Part shown: in pieces, positions 12,801-25,374 of the stretch
How the letters are laid out: each line of letters starts with the position of its first letter
Position numbering within the stretch: the stretch's first letter is position 1
Source: Selaginella tamariscina
Taxonomy: Eukaryota > Streptophyta > Lycopodiopsida > Selaginellales > Selaginellaceae
Length of the DNA: 64,000 nt
Assembly (NCBI GenBank): GCA_003024785.1
Contig: PUQB01000145.1
Coordinates: 316,001 to 380,000 of the forward strand
Direction of reading: 5' to 3'
Notes under the pieces: generated by a model
Seen by the model: only the letters and a program-made list of their open reading frames with translations
What the model was told of the DNA's origin: nothing
Database searches by the model: none
Program-made: the position numbers and the translations under genes

Positions 12801-14521
12801 CTTCCAGTGATTTCCATGCAGATAAATATTCCCTGTGGTAATGATCATCATGTTCATGCGGTCTTAACACCAGCCACCAGTAATAGAGCGGATGTCTGAA
12901 ATCGGTTGAGTTTTTAAAATTGAAAGGATAGTGGTGTCTGTAATCCATAGCAATTTCGCCCATAGCAATGCACAGGAAAAGCACCTTCTCATCGTTGCTT
13001 AAGCCGTCGTAACTCAGCTTTAGCACCTTAAATATCTTTTCATGCTCATCACATCTGATCTTTTCCAGAACATATTTCCAGTATGTAGGAGAATACAAAG
13101 TCTCAATGTCCTTAGCCATGAACCTAGCCATGTCCTCCAACACTTCTGGAACTCCATACCATTTTTCAACCATTGACTCGACATGATGTCTTATAACCTC
13201 AGGAACCTCTTCTTTCTCAAAGGCATGCAGGCAGAAGAGTGTGCAAGCATCTCCATGTGATAAAGGATTCACCTCTAGTTTTGCAATTCTATTTCTTGAG
13301 AATTGATCGAGCACGTTTGCCTTCTGACTGGTGACCAGTTTCTTAACACCTTTGATGTCCACTGCCCTCAAAATATCTGCGTTCTGCACATTCTCTAGTA
13401 CAGAATCACCTTATTGGAAGTTCGATTTGCAAAGGCCTGGATTGATTGCGTGCCCTCCCTACATTTGTAATCTACAGAGCGATCAATGATCAGCATTAAT
13501 ATACATGGCATTAATATACATGTTAATATATATGTATGGTACATACCTTTGAATGCCCAGGGCGTATCCGCAATTGAGAACAAATGTCCATCACCATGGA
13601 TACCTCGTCCTTGCCTCGGCCAACTTCGAGATATGCAATACAACCAAGACACCTCCTTCATCTGAAAAACGTATTGAACCAAATGCGTTTTTCCCACTCC
13701 GTTCTTCCCATGTATAAGAATCCACTCCAGTCCATGTTCATCGGCAAGCAAAGATTTCAGGTCGGAGATATCCGACTCCCTTGGAACTATAGGTTTCGCA
13801 CGTCAAGCGTTGGTACCAAATAGTGACTGCACTTATCTTCCATCAGGGCTCTCACTGCAACCAGATCAGCTTCAACTCGCTTCTTGCAGGCCAGAATCTT
13901 TCTGGATTTCAACCCTTGTGCGTGCGTGTGTGTGTGTTAGAGCTCACCTGTTATACAAAGTGTAGTTTTTACGTCCATCTATGGTGGCCACCATTAGCTC
14001 CTCCGAATCATCTATGAACTTTCTCAACATGTATTCATCAGAGCGAGGATGGAAGTCTTTCATGCAGTTTGCCACCTCAGGCAAAAGACGAAGACAATCA
14101 GAGGCATTCACGCCAGTAATAATGCTTTTCAGTTCCCATCCATTCTTTACAAAGTGGCATGCTGGGCGGATTAGAGCCGCAATCGTACCCTTCAGCGGTT
14201 CACCAATCACCGGTCCAAGGACGGCCCCAATCGATCCAGATGCAAGTGTTAATATGACAATATTACACTCAGAATATAAAATCATTAAAATAACTAACTT
14301 AAGTAATTGGATTATGAAAATTAACCATGGTGTTTACACAAGTATATATAGCAAAAAGTTGTAATTCAAGTGAGTTTTTTATTTTTATGTAGAAGTAATA
14401 TGTGTATGTATGTATGGCACAATAACCAAGAAATATTTACCTGCAGTACATGCTATACATAGATGTATATGTACATCTACCATCTACCATCTACACACTA
14501 AAATAAGTGATATACGTACAC

Positions 14522-14553
<32 letters not shown>

Positions 14554-15945
14554 GTAAATGCATAAGCACTAATTCTCACTTATGAATTAGCCAAGTGAAT
14601 TCATCTCTGTGTGGATACCTGTGTGTCCACCAAGCCTCTCGTAAGTCAGGCTTTGATTGAGCTGCAATGCACGGTCACATTGATAGACCGCAGCCATAGA
14701 CGGCGTGAAAAATTATCAACCGCACACGTGACTGAGTTTTTACAATATTTAAATATACTTTGGTCAAATCCGTGTATATGGCAGCTTCTATATCTGTGTC
14801 AATTCCGTGTATACGGACTCCAATGGATATTCTGTGTCAAATCCGTGTATACGGATTCCAATGGATTATTGAATTCAGTTAGGTGCACTTATGGTTTTTA
14901 TATGTTTTACAACATAAATTTTGGTTTAAATCCTTAAAATCTCTCATTTTTTAAAAATTATTTATATTTATAAACTTGTATGTGAAACGAAAATATTATA
15001 TTTATTTAGTCTTATATAACTATATTGTGTTTCTAGTCAAGAAACAAGAAAAAAAAAATTTAACTAAAATAAGTTTTAACATTTAACCATTATTAATATG
15101 TCGTTTTAAAATTAAATAACAATTACAAATTTAATACTGTTCACGCTGATCGGATTAGGAACTAATTTTCATTAAATAAACCAGATTATGTATAAACATA
15201 ACATTAAATATATATATTTAGCATACTCTAATTTGTAGACTTCTCAATGTTACGCTCATTCCTAACAAACTGGTTCATCATTTTAGTGATTGTTTAGATT
15301 ATTTAAAGAATATATTTTAAATTATAATTTAAACACACATATCTTAAGTTAACACAAAGAAATGCATTATATATCTGAAAGTTAAAACTAACTTAATTTA
15401 AAAGTTTATTAATATGCATAATAGACCATTCTAATTGAGCAGAGTGTTAAGAATGCTTTACATAGTACAGTATATATACCTTCTGATGTAAATACGAATA
15501 TATCACATTCAGATGTTAAGACATATAATATCTATGTGTTTTAAATCGTTAAAGAATATTATACTGCTAAATTAGAAAAAGAAAGATGTATATAGCTAGA
15601 TCGTGACATAATGCATCAATTGTGTGTGTGTGTGAGAGAGAGAAGCCTATATCACACTATCCATGTATACATAAAAATAGTAGCCTACAAGAACACATGC
15701 ACACGCACACTACATACATAGCAGCTTGAAAATGTGCCTGTTTATGGGTCCAAGCCGATGTCACAGCATCTGTGTATACATAAGAATAGTAGTCTACAAG
15801 AACGCATGCACACGCACACATACACTACATATATAGCAACTTGAAAATGTGCCTGTTTATGGGGTCCAAGTTGTCAACATGTACAATTACTTTCATTAAC
15901 CAGGTATTATCTTCTGTTGTAGATACTATATGCAAATTTAGCCAG
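9870..15945. repeat. Duplicated block B (NLR copy plus both flanks)
   Basis: The downstream flank (9870-10246) matches block C at about 44615-45070, for example CTTAAAGACCTGGTATTA in both. The upstream flank (14286-15945) matches block A to about 6465, including AGAAGCCTATATCACACTAT and the stretch ending TAGATACTATATGCA. B therefore shares its left end with C and its right end with A. Confidence 0.85.
10247..14285 (-). pseudogene. NB-ARC/LRR immune-receptor (NLR) pseudogene, copy B
   Basis: All six exons of the family are traceable: about 13948-14285, 13556-13917, 12319-13471, 11572-12090, 11392-11452 and 10247-10690. The longest clean piece (12634-13389) covers the end of the NB-ARC domain. 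The copy is broken. The usual start codon is deleted and replaced by an upstream in-frame ATG at 14285. The intron 1 acceptor is lost (TTTCAACCCTTGTGCG). A base is lost in exon 2 near 13797. The kinase-2 region is deleted and frame-shifted near 13400. The exon 4 acceptor is lost within about 12085-12105. It is older or more decayed than copies A and C. Confidence 0.87.
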
Positions 15946-16566
15946 GAACATTTTTTTTTTCTTCTTCAACATACCATTTTCATAGACAAAGGGATTATAC
16001 ACTCGGAAACAGATATTACACACATGAACACACACCAATTTTCAACCTTGTTCACGTCCTTTAGGTAATGTACAAAGGCTTTGTATGCCTTTCTCTCTCT
16101 CGTTGGTATATACGATGAGTTCATGTTATAAACATGCTATGCATTTAGTTTTTATATACTGTACTAAGGTTTGTGTTTTCCTTTATGAATATTAATGTAT
16201 ATTCTTTAAACCCTTATTGTATATATGTTAAAAATAATTTCATATAATGTCATATCATTATATTTACATATAACGTAAGTAATAAATGCACAATATATGT
16301 ATACATGTATATACAAATATATATAGGACAAAAACTTCCCTAAAGAATGTTTATTCCCACTCGATGGAAAATTTTAGTTAATTTTTTTGTGTTGATGTTA
16401 TAATATGCATTATTAAAGAATAATATATTTTTAAACTTTAACACATAAATTATATAGTTCAATACAATGCATAAATTATAAGAAATAAAAAATAATATAA
16501 TGTGATATATCACTTCCCATTAGTAAATTCTCAACAATTTAATATCTTACTATACTTAGTTATATA
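15946..16566. other. AT-rich spacer, nothing recognised
   Basis: There is a T-run near 15950-15961 and no gene, RNA or clear repeat. Block homology ends at the left border. Confidence 0.5.
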
Positions 16567-17222
16567 GGGCTGATTTGTACATGTACTTAACTAAATTTTA
16601 AGCACGATTTAAGTAATTTTGTTGCATTCGCACGTACGTACTTAAGCTTCAAATTTTAAATATGCATACTTAAATCAAAATTTAGTTAAGCAAATTATAT
16701 TTATTTAAATATGCTCACATAACTAAATTTTAAGTATTTCAATTTAAAAGCTAAGAGGGGGTCGTTTAACTTTTAAATTTTTCCTTAAATCTTGATGCCC
16801 ATGAATATCCTTCTAGGGTTAATATCCTCACTTCTAGGTTCATCCTCAGTAGGGTTCATCCACAAAGTCTCATGGCTGGTAGGAGTTTATGCATGCATAG
16901 GTGTGGAGCAGGAGGGGCGCTTGGAGCGGGGGGAACTGGAGCTTGGAGCAGGTGCGAGAGTAGGTGGAGGTGTTAAGATAAATTTAAAGTGTAAATGTAA
17001 TGGTTTTACTTAAAATTAAGATAAGTGACGTGCGAATCTAAGGGTACTTTACTTAAATTTTAAGTTAAATTTGCAGCATGTGTCAATGCAAATTTCACTT
17101 AAATTTTGTGCTTACATTTTTAAAGTACGGACTTAAGTACGTATGTGTAAATTCAACGACATACTTTAAATTTAAGTTACTTAACTAAATTTTTAAGATT
17201 AAGTACATGTGCGAATCAGCCC
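16567..17222. mobile_element. Non-autonomous DNA element with terminal inverted repeats
   Basis: The left end, GGGCTGATTTGTACATGTAC, is the inverted complement of the right end, GTACATGTGCGAATCAGCCC, with two mismatches. Further inverted homology (TTAACTAAATTTT, ACTTAAG) extends inward. Flanks are ATA on both sides, a possible 3-bp target duplication. The GGGC-type end and a 3-bp duplication resemble the PIF/Harbinger (Tourist) group, but the superfamily is an inference. The central part (about 16790-17010) is less AT-rich, with a 73-codon open frame that looks non-coding. Confidence 0.72.
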
Positions 17223-19136
17223 ATAATAATATAGCTGTAGATTATAATAATAAAAAATGATGATAATGTGATTATGTTAAAGAGTTATTTTTCTAAAACT
17301 AAATTTTGATATTTTAAGTGGGTTTTATAGTGAATTATTTTAAAATTTAGAATAATTTAAAAATGAAAATGAAAAAATTATTTTTAATGTAGTTCTTTTA
17401 AACAAAAAGTCTTTTAATATAATCATTTTTATAAGGTTTAAAAATAAATATTTACACATCCTTAAATAATCTCTACATTTTATAGCTTAAATGTCTTATT
17501 CATTTATAAATAAAATATTATATTATTAAAGAGAGATTAAACAAAATCAATAATAAAAACAAAGTTTATATATAGCATGTACTACAAGTAGATTCCTCCT
17601 GACATTAATAATATTAATGTTAATTTTAATTTAAAAATCTAAATTTAAAATTGTTAATAATTTTTAATTTTAATGTTTAAATTAGTAGTGGAATTTATAT
17701 TTAAACATAAAATTCCCACTGTTGATTTTAAAATTAAAATTAAAATATTTAAATTTTAATTATGAATTTAATTTTAAAATCAACAATATGTTTGTAATAC
17801 ATTATATATATAATATAATGTATTTAATATAATATGCTATATCCAATTAAAAATAGAAAAACACACTTTCTTTTGGATTGCATACATTAATATTATTTCT
17901 TCTTACAATGATAAATTTAAATCATTAATAAAAACATCAACCCCATAATAGACCATATATGCTTGGTATTAAAAAAATCAATAACATTATTTTAGACATT
18001 AATTAAAATTATCATATAAATGTTTGAATAATAAATATTAAAAAGGTCTAATTCTTTCACTAAGAAAAAAAGGTATTAATTATATACTTGTGTAAAACTA
18101 ATAAATACCTAAATTAATTAGTGCTTAATATTTTTTAAGAAATAAATCAGATTATATGATTATTATCATATACAAATTAAAAGATAGCATCAATAGTTGA
18201 ATTAATATAAAAAAGAACTTTTAAAATTTAAAATAAAAATAAATTTATTAAAAAGGTGCTTAAACTATTTTTTAATATTTAAAAGAGTTTATGGCAATAT
18301 CCAAATTAAATTAAATTTTTTTATAAAGTTAATTTATAATAATACAATATATAAGAAAATCATTATAAATTTGAGGAAAAAAATTTAAGTAACAGCAAAA
18401 ATTATTAAAATAGAATTAAGATAGATCAAGAAAATTTTAAAACAAATTAAATTCAATAAAAAATTATATTAACTTTATTTTAGTAATTTTTATTTTATTC
18501 TCAAAATCTTTTACTTTGAAAATTATTTAAAAATTAATTATTCATAAATTAATTCAAATTTAGTTCTGAAATAAAATTGAATCTTCTTTAAAATTAATAA
18601 AAATTTATACAAATTTTTTTTTAATGTTTTAAATGAATTTTTCTCATCATTAAAAATCATTAAATAAGTGTTTTAAAGAATTAAATGTAAGCAATTACAA
18701 TATACAAAAATTTATTAACTAGGATTAATTTAATTAATAATCTACATGATACAATATTAATAATAATAACTAATAATATTTAATTAATAAAATGTAACCT
18801 TGTATAAGTTGACTTTGTTTTCATGTATATATATGTATGTATTAATAATTATAGCAATAAATAAAAAGGGAAAATCATATTAAAACTTTATTACCAAATT
18901 ATTAATGTCAATGCTAACTTAATAATTTATTATTATTATACATGACCTTATTTTTTAACAATTGTACTCTTATTGATTTAAAAAATATACAATATAAAAA
19001 AGGTTATTAATTTTATATACTGTTATCACTATTAAGTAATCTATTCATTTTATGTATGACCACTTTATTAAAATATATATTCTTATTATCAATTTGTAAT
19101 TGTAATCTTATAACTTAAATACAAAAAAATTATACA
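17223..19136. other. Very AT-rich spacer
   Basis: No gene is visible. Near 17720-17790 is an imperfect inverted repeat built from GTTGATTTTAAAATT and AATTTTAAAATCAAC, which can fold into a hairpin. The rest is poly-A/T-rich sequence with ATTTAA-type words. Confidence 0.5.
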
Positions 19137-19295
19137 TGTGGAGCTCGGAATATAGAAATGTGTATATCCATTAGTTCAGAAACCCTAACTTATATACAAA
19201 GCGAGTGGTCCAGATTGAATCCAATCCGACGGCTATCAAAATCCACTACGCTAATAATAGTATGTGCACATGCAGCCGTACACGTGGATCTTACA
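19137..19295 (-). repeat. 3' LTR of retrotransposon 1
   Basis: Pairs with 24580-24740. It is unusually short for a Ty3/gypsy LTR. Confidence 0.9.
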
Positions 19296-22200
19296 TCATC
19301 CCCTCCTCTCGGAAGGGTGTAAGTTGGTTAGGGTTCTCTTGTAGACGGGCCCGGATCTGGAGGAACATCAGGAGGAGGCACTGGTGGATCTGTAGGCGGC
19401 ACAACTTGTTCCCGTTGCACAAAATGCTTCAACCGTTGTACATGTACAATCTCCGGAGGATCGGGTTGAATGTCGTGCCGAACCTCATAAACCTGTGGCC
19501 CTACTTGCCGTAGCACTCGATACGGTCCTTTCCACTGAGGAAGGAGACTCTTAGCTAAACCACGTACCGTAAGCTTGGGAAAACGAACCAACACCAGTTC
19601 ATCAACCTTGTACTCCGTAGGAGGACGATGATGCGAGTTGTAGCGTTGTTGTTGTCCTACTTGTACGCGGCCCAAGTGTTCTGCTGACTCCGCACGAACC
19701 AATGGAAGAATGCTCGTCAGATACCGATCCCACGACCTAGCATCAGCAGCTCGCGGTAACCGAGAAGGCAAACCCAACTCCGTTGGCAACACCGGGTCAT
19801 GACCATACAAGAGCTTATATGGGGAAGTACCAATGGAACTTTGAACTCCAGTGACATAAGCATATCGGAGAGACGGCAGATAACCATCCCAATCGAATGT
19901 TGAAAGTTCACATACTTCGATCATCCCCTTGAAGGTTCTGACGAGCCGTTCCACTAAACCATCTGTCTGAGGATGATAAGCACTTGTGAAAGTGTGGCGT
20001 ATCCCTATCGAGATGTCAAAACATGAAATGCCTCAGCCATAAATGCAGGACCATTATCCGAGAGAATTCGCTCCGGACAAGAATGCTGAAACACGACCCG
20101 ATTCAGGAGAAACTGACCAACAGCAGAAGCAGTCGCACTAGCAAGAGCACCAACTTCTACCCAACGAGTTAGGTAATCAGAAGCAATAATAACGTACTCG
20201 TTACCAGCAGTTGACCGCGGAAAAGGTCCCATCAAATCAAATGCCACCAATTCAAACGGACGAGAAACTGCAATTGACTCCAACCGTCCTTCCGAAGCAC
20301 ATGGGGGAGTATTGCGAGCTTGGCACCACACACAACTACGCACATACCGAATCACATCTCCTCGCAACTCCGGCCAATAGAAAGATCTGCGCAGCTTCTC
20401 CATCACCCGACGATGTCCCATGTGCCCGCCAAGAATAGGAGAGTCATGGTAAGCATGGAGGAAGCGTGGAATGAAGATTGAAGGCACCACCAACCGCAAA
20501 GGATCATCTGGATCAGTCCCCACAAAATAAAGAAGGTCATCCTGAAGGCGATACTGAATGTAAATGCCTGAAAGGCAAGTCATCAGCAAGTGATGCAGGA
20601 TTTCAAACCCATCACGAAGCCTTCGAATCCACGGCTCAACCTTTTGAGCTTCCCGAACCTCATCCAAAGACCAAATCTAACTCTGCATTCTGCGGACACT
20701 GAACGTCAAGCACAGCAACTGCTGATGGTACGGAATCTTCATCCAAAAAGTCCACTGAAGCTGGAACAACTGGTTCCTCTGGGGCAACAGAAGAGAGAGA
20801 AGGTGGAAGAGGAGCCCGAGAAAGAGCATCAGCATCAGCCATGGAACTTCCTGGCGATGAACAACTTCAAAGTCGTAAATTTGAAGTTTCAAGGCCCACC
20901 GAGCAGTACGCCCAATCAAATTCTTCGCTTCAACAACGAAGTGACTGCTGCATGATCGCCTTCCAACAACGTCCGCGAACCATGCAAGTAGGCATGGAGC
21001 TTCTCAAAACCCCAAACTGCTGCTAGACACTCCTTTTCTGTCGTGGAGTAATTCACCTCTGCTGGCTGCAATGTACGGCTGATGTACGCAATGGGATGTC
21101 GTTGGCCAGGAACACTCGTACTCTCCTGCATCAATACCCCGAGGCCGATGTCAGAAGCATCTACACGCAAGATGAAAGGACGGGTGTAATCCGGGTACGC
21201 CAAAACTGGAGGAGTCGTCAACAACTCTTTGAGATCTGCAAATGCCTGCTTGCAATCCTTAGACCAAACAAAAGAAGTCATTGACGATTTCAACAACGCG
21301 CGCAACGGTGCAGTACGATCTGAAAGATGATCCAAAAACGACCCAGATATTGTACCTTGCCAAGAAAGCGTTGCACATCATTCACACACTTTGGCGTAGG
21401 GAACTTCAAAACTGCAACTAGTTTGTCAGGATCGACTTGCAAACCTTCACGTGAAATGCGATAACCCAGATAAGTGGTGTCCTTTGATCCAAACACACAC
21501 TTAGATGGCTTCAACTTCAAACCAACTTCCCGCAGCCGATCCAAAACCTTACGTACATCACCGACATGCTCCTCCCACGTTCCATCCGAATGGATCAAAA
21601 CATCATCGATGAAATCGGCAGTCACCTCCGGCATGTCGCAAAGAACCTCGTCCATCATACGCTGGAAAGTTGCTGGAGCATTGCTCAAACCGAAAGGCAT
21701 CACCAAGAACTCGTACAGGCCAAATGGTGTTCGAAAAGCAGTCTTGGGAATGTCCATGTCAGCCATCGGAACTTGCCAATATCCAGATGCGAGATCTAAC
21801 TTGGTGAACCAACGGCTCCGCCCCAGTCGATCCAAAAGGTCTGCAGTATGAGGAAGTGGGTACACATCTGAGACGGTTACCTCATTTAATGGGCGATAGT
21901 CACCATCAGGCTTCGTCACAAGGTGAGGTTCGCACGCCCAAGGACTTCGAGATTTCCGGATAACACCCTTCTCCAACATCTCTTTGACATTCGCTCGTAA
22001 GATCTTGAGCTCCTTTGGTGACCGACGCCGAACAGGTACCTTGATTGGCCTAGCATCTCCAGTTGGAATAGGGTGGCGTGTCGCAATCTTGGCCCCAGAT
22101 GACAAGTCGAAGTTGAAAAGATCAGCATACTCCTTCTTGAGTTGATCAACAACTACAGCACGACGATCATCTGATGGATCCAGAGAAGAAAAGGAAGAGC

Positions 22201-22851
22201 ATGAAGGGAAAATGGTTGGAAATAGGGGTGAGACAAAAGTGATGGAAGCAGAGGTGGAAGCAGATGGACGAAGTGGAATAAAGTAAGAGGAATGGAAGAA
22301 AGACGAGGGAGAGTCAAACAAGGGGGAGACTTTTCAAAGTCACACTTGGCATGATTGCGAGTAACCAATCCATACCAAGAATAAGGTGAAAAGCTTGACT
22401 CGGCACCACCCGCAAAGATTGAAGCTCGAGCTCACGATCATCCACACGAACAACAATGTCCACTTCATCCGCGAACAAGCATGAGTGTGTCCGTTGCCGT
22501 ACAGAATGAAGACTGGTTCTACCGCACGACGCAAATGAAGGCTGCAACGTGTAGCAACAGATTGAGAAAAAAGGACAAACTCGAACCTGTATCCACCAAC
22601 ACTGAAAGGAAAACAGGGCGTGTGATTAACGAGCTTGAAAAGTGAAAACGGATGATTTGGTGCCGAGTGAACCCCTTGATGATACTCCCGAAAGAAAGAT
22701 GGAGGGGTCACTAATTTATTCGCACGAGGACCCTCCTCTACTCGTGCGATTCGTCGTTTCCCGGAAGATCCACCGCATCACAACCTTCCACTGCAGCAGC
22801 ACCAACCGAACGTTGTTGACGCCATGGCCTCCATCTTGGAAATGGGGACGC

Positions 22852-23620
22852 TGTCGAAGGAAAATCATTCGGGGACTCGTATGTTCGGGACTTGATGGCT
22901 TTAATGATAGCGCATCGTAGTAGTCCTTGCTAATGATCACACACATGAATAAAAGAATAGAAAGGAAAGGGAAAACATGAGATGAAACTCATGACACGAA
23001 AGATACACTAACTAATTTTTATATTTCATCATAGGAGCACACACAAAATAATGTCATCACACCTATTTACAAAGTAAGAAAAGAAAAGAAGAAACTAGAG
23101 ACTCTTCTCTATATCACTATATCTATATGTGTCCTCTCTCTCTAAACCCTTGAGCCTTGGTCCCTTATATACCCAAAATAATATAAAAAATGCATGTAGG
23201 GTAGGGTAGGGATGTAAGAGAGGGTGTAAGATGGGGGTTACATAAGAATAATGGTAGGGGTTATGAAAGAAGGTGGGCTTGACCCATAAATGATGGGGGT
23301 TATGGAAGAAGGTGGGCTTGACCCATAAATGATGGGGGTTATGGAAGAGGGTGACTTGACTTTGACTTGGGAAGGTGACTAAGAAGGTGCATGGAAGAAG
23401 ACAAAGAAAATGTGCATGGTCAAAGTAGGCACTAATCATATGGATTAACATAATAATGTTGACTAGTTTGACCATGCAAGAAAAGACAAAGAAGGTGAAT
23501 AGTAAAGTGAAATGTAGATGTATAATACGAGTAGAAGACTAGTATGATACGAGTAGAAGACTAGTCCACTACATGCATACCAGGGGCTACCAAGGTGACG
23601 ATCCAAATTTTCCCGTGACA
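22852..23620 (-). mobile_element. Solo LTR of a different LTR element, inside retrotransposon 1
   Basis: On the minus strand it begins TGTCACGGGAAAATTTGG and ends TTCCTTCGACA (TG...CA). It is flanked by ACGC at 22848-22851 and 23621-23624. The related element 2 reads straight through this point (near 38935-38950), confirming an insertion of about 769 bp. It has a TATA-like stretch (GGGTATATAAGGGACC on the minus strand) and an internal tandem repeat. No internal coding part remains, which fits LTR-LTR recombination. Confidence 0.85.
23262..23350. repeat. Short tandem repeat inside the solo LTR
   Basis: A unit of about 39 bp containing GGGGTTATGGAAGAAGGTGG and GGCTTGACCCATAAATGAT is present two to three times with few differences. 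Confidence 0.85.
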
Positions 23621-24579
23621 ACGCCAATCGGGAAACCGTTGACAACACCGATACGTGTGTCCAACCTCATCACACGCCCAACAACGAATTGCACGTCCAC
23701 ATCCTCGTCCACGGGCCCCACCTTGTGCTGGTACATGAGCGGCAATAGCCTCAACCTCCATCGAAGCAGGTCCATCCCCAACATGAAGTGGAACAAGAGC
23801 ACGTGAAGGTGCAAGTGGGAGAGGTGACGACTCATATCGTTGTGCCAGCCTCAAAGCATCATCAAGAGTCACTGGAGCTAGTGCATGCACAAGCCCCACA
23901 AGGTCTTGACGAAGTGCTGGCCATAACATACCTAATTTGATGCGTTCCGACATGTTAGGTTCTGCACACAGCAAAAGGCTTCGAAAGCGAACACCAAACT
24001 GCATCACCAACTCAGATGGCTCCTGACGAATATGATGTAACTACTGAAAAGCATCATCACAGTCGTCCGCATGCCCAAATGCACGTTTGAAGATCTCTAG
24101 AAGAATATTCTAATCTCCACGAGTTACAACGTCCAGACCATTGTACCACTGCAACGCCGTCCCTTGAAGACAAGTAGGAAACTCGCGCAAGCACTGAACA
24201 CTATCCCACGAATGATATGTGGCAACCACAATGAAGTGGTCAAACCAATGGTACACATCATCTCCAGGATTTCCACGAAAGAAATCCGGCCGGACACGGG
24301 GGTTTGCAACATGAGTACTAGACCGTGAATGCTGCCATCAACTGAGAATGATTGTTCAGTTGCATACGCATGGCATCCAACAACTGCATGAGTAACTACT
24401 CCACAGACAATGGATTTGCCTGTTGTGGATCCATGAAGGAAGAAAAGAAAGAATCTACAAGAAAGGAATAGATCTAGATAATGGAAAAGCTAGATCTAAG
24501 AAGACAAAGAAAATTAATAAAAATACACAAATCCGACCACTCCGTAAGGACAATTAAAGGTGCCCCTCATCTCCACCAA

Positions 24580-24740
24580 TGTGAGAGCTCGGAATATAGA
24601 AATGTATATATCCATTAGTTCAGAAACCCTAACTTATATACAAGAGTGAGTGGTCCAGATTGAATTCAATCCGACGGCTATGAATATCCACTACGTTAAT
24701 AATAGTACGTGCACATGCAGCCGTACACGTGGATCTTACA
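24580..24740 (-). repeat. 5' LTR of retrotransposon 1
   Basis: Pairs with 19137-19295. Just inside it on the minus strand is TGGTGGAGATGAGGGGC, a plausible primer-binding site starting TGG. The tRNA primer is not identified. Confidence 0.88.
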
Positions 24741-25325
24741 TACATTTATTCTATTATTTATTTCAGGTAAATATGTCAGTCACATTTATTATAAATATAT
24801 AATTTAAAAAATTATTTAACCTTTAATGAATATATCTATATCTATTTATCTATTTATTTATCTATCTTGCACTACACATTATCTTATGATTTGGTTTCTT
24901 AAAGAATAATTAATGTATGACGAACTAATTTTTAATGAGTTTAGTTATAATTAATTTATATTATGAAGGACAAAGACTGGTCTCCTGGTCGGTGGCTACT
25001 GCTAACCTCTTTATAACTTAAATTTAACTTAAATTTATGAATATACTTAAAAATTTTTATATAGATTTGTTTCACACTCACCTTTTAAAAATCCCTTAAA
25101 GTGTATCACTTAAGTATTCTCCCATTCGCACTAACTTTTTGTTTAACATAATTTTTTATGTTATGGGTTTTCAACTTGCATTAATAATGATGTATTTAAC
25201 ATAAATACGCATGTGTACTTAAACTTAAAATTTATATTTAAATTTTAATTAAACATATGTATTTTATTCATTAATGTATGCATATATTAGTATATATACA
25301 TGACATTCATGTGTACACACACACA

Positions 25326-25374
<49 letters not shown>

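Larger units (their letters stand above)
19137..24740 (-). mobile_element. Ty3/gypsy LTR retrotransposon 1 (very short LTRs), fossil
   Basis: LTRs of about 160 bp lie at 19137-19295 and 24580-24740, starting TGTG and ending CTTACA, flanked by TACA on both sides. The element reads on the minus strand. Gag with a CCHC knuckle (CWACDEVGHTYRCC) is at about 23620-24470, the protease region at about 22330-22850, reverse transcriptase (VMPFGLSNAPATFQ; FIDD at the active site) at about 21290-22160, RNase H (ILRVDASDIGLG) at about 20840-21335, and integrase with its C-terminal domain at about 19330-20660. RT-RH-INT order defines Ty3/gypsy. A purine-rich tract precedes the 3' LTR. By eye the LTRs differ at about 7 bases plus two small indels, so it is moderately old. 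It is broken in several places and carries a solo LTR of another family. Confidence 0.93.

Noticed and set aside
16792-17013. 73-codon frame inside the inverted-repeat element
   Set aside because: Short, with low-complexity Gly/Glu content and no transposase motifs.
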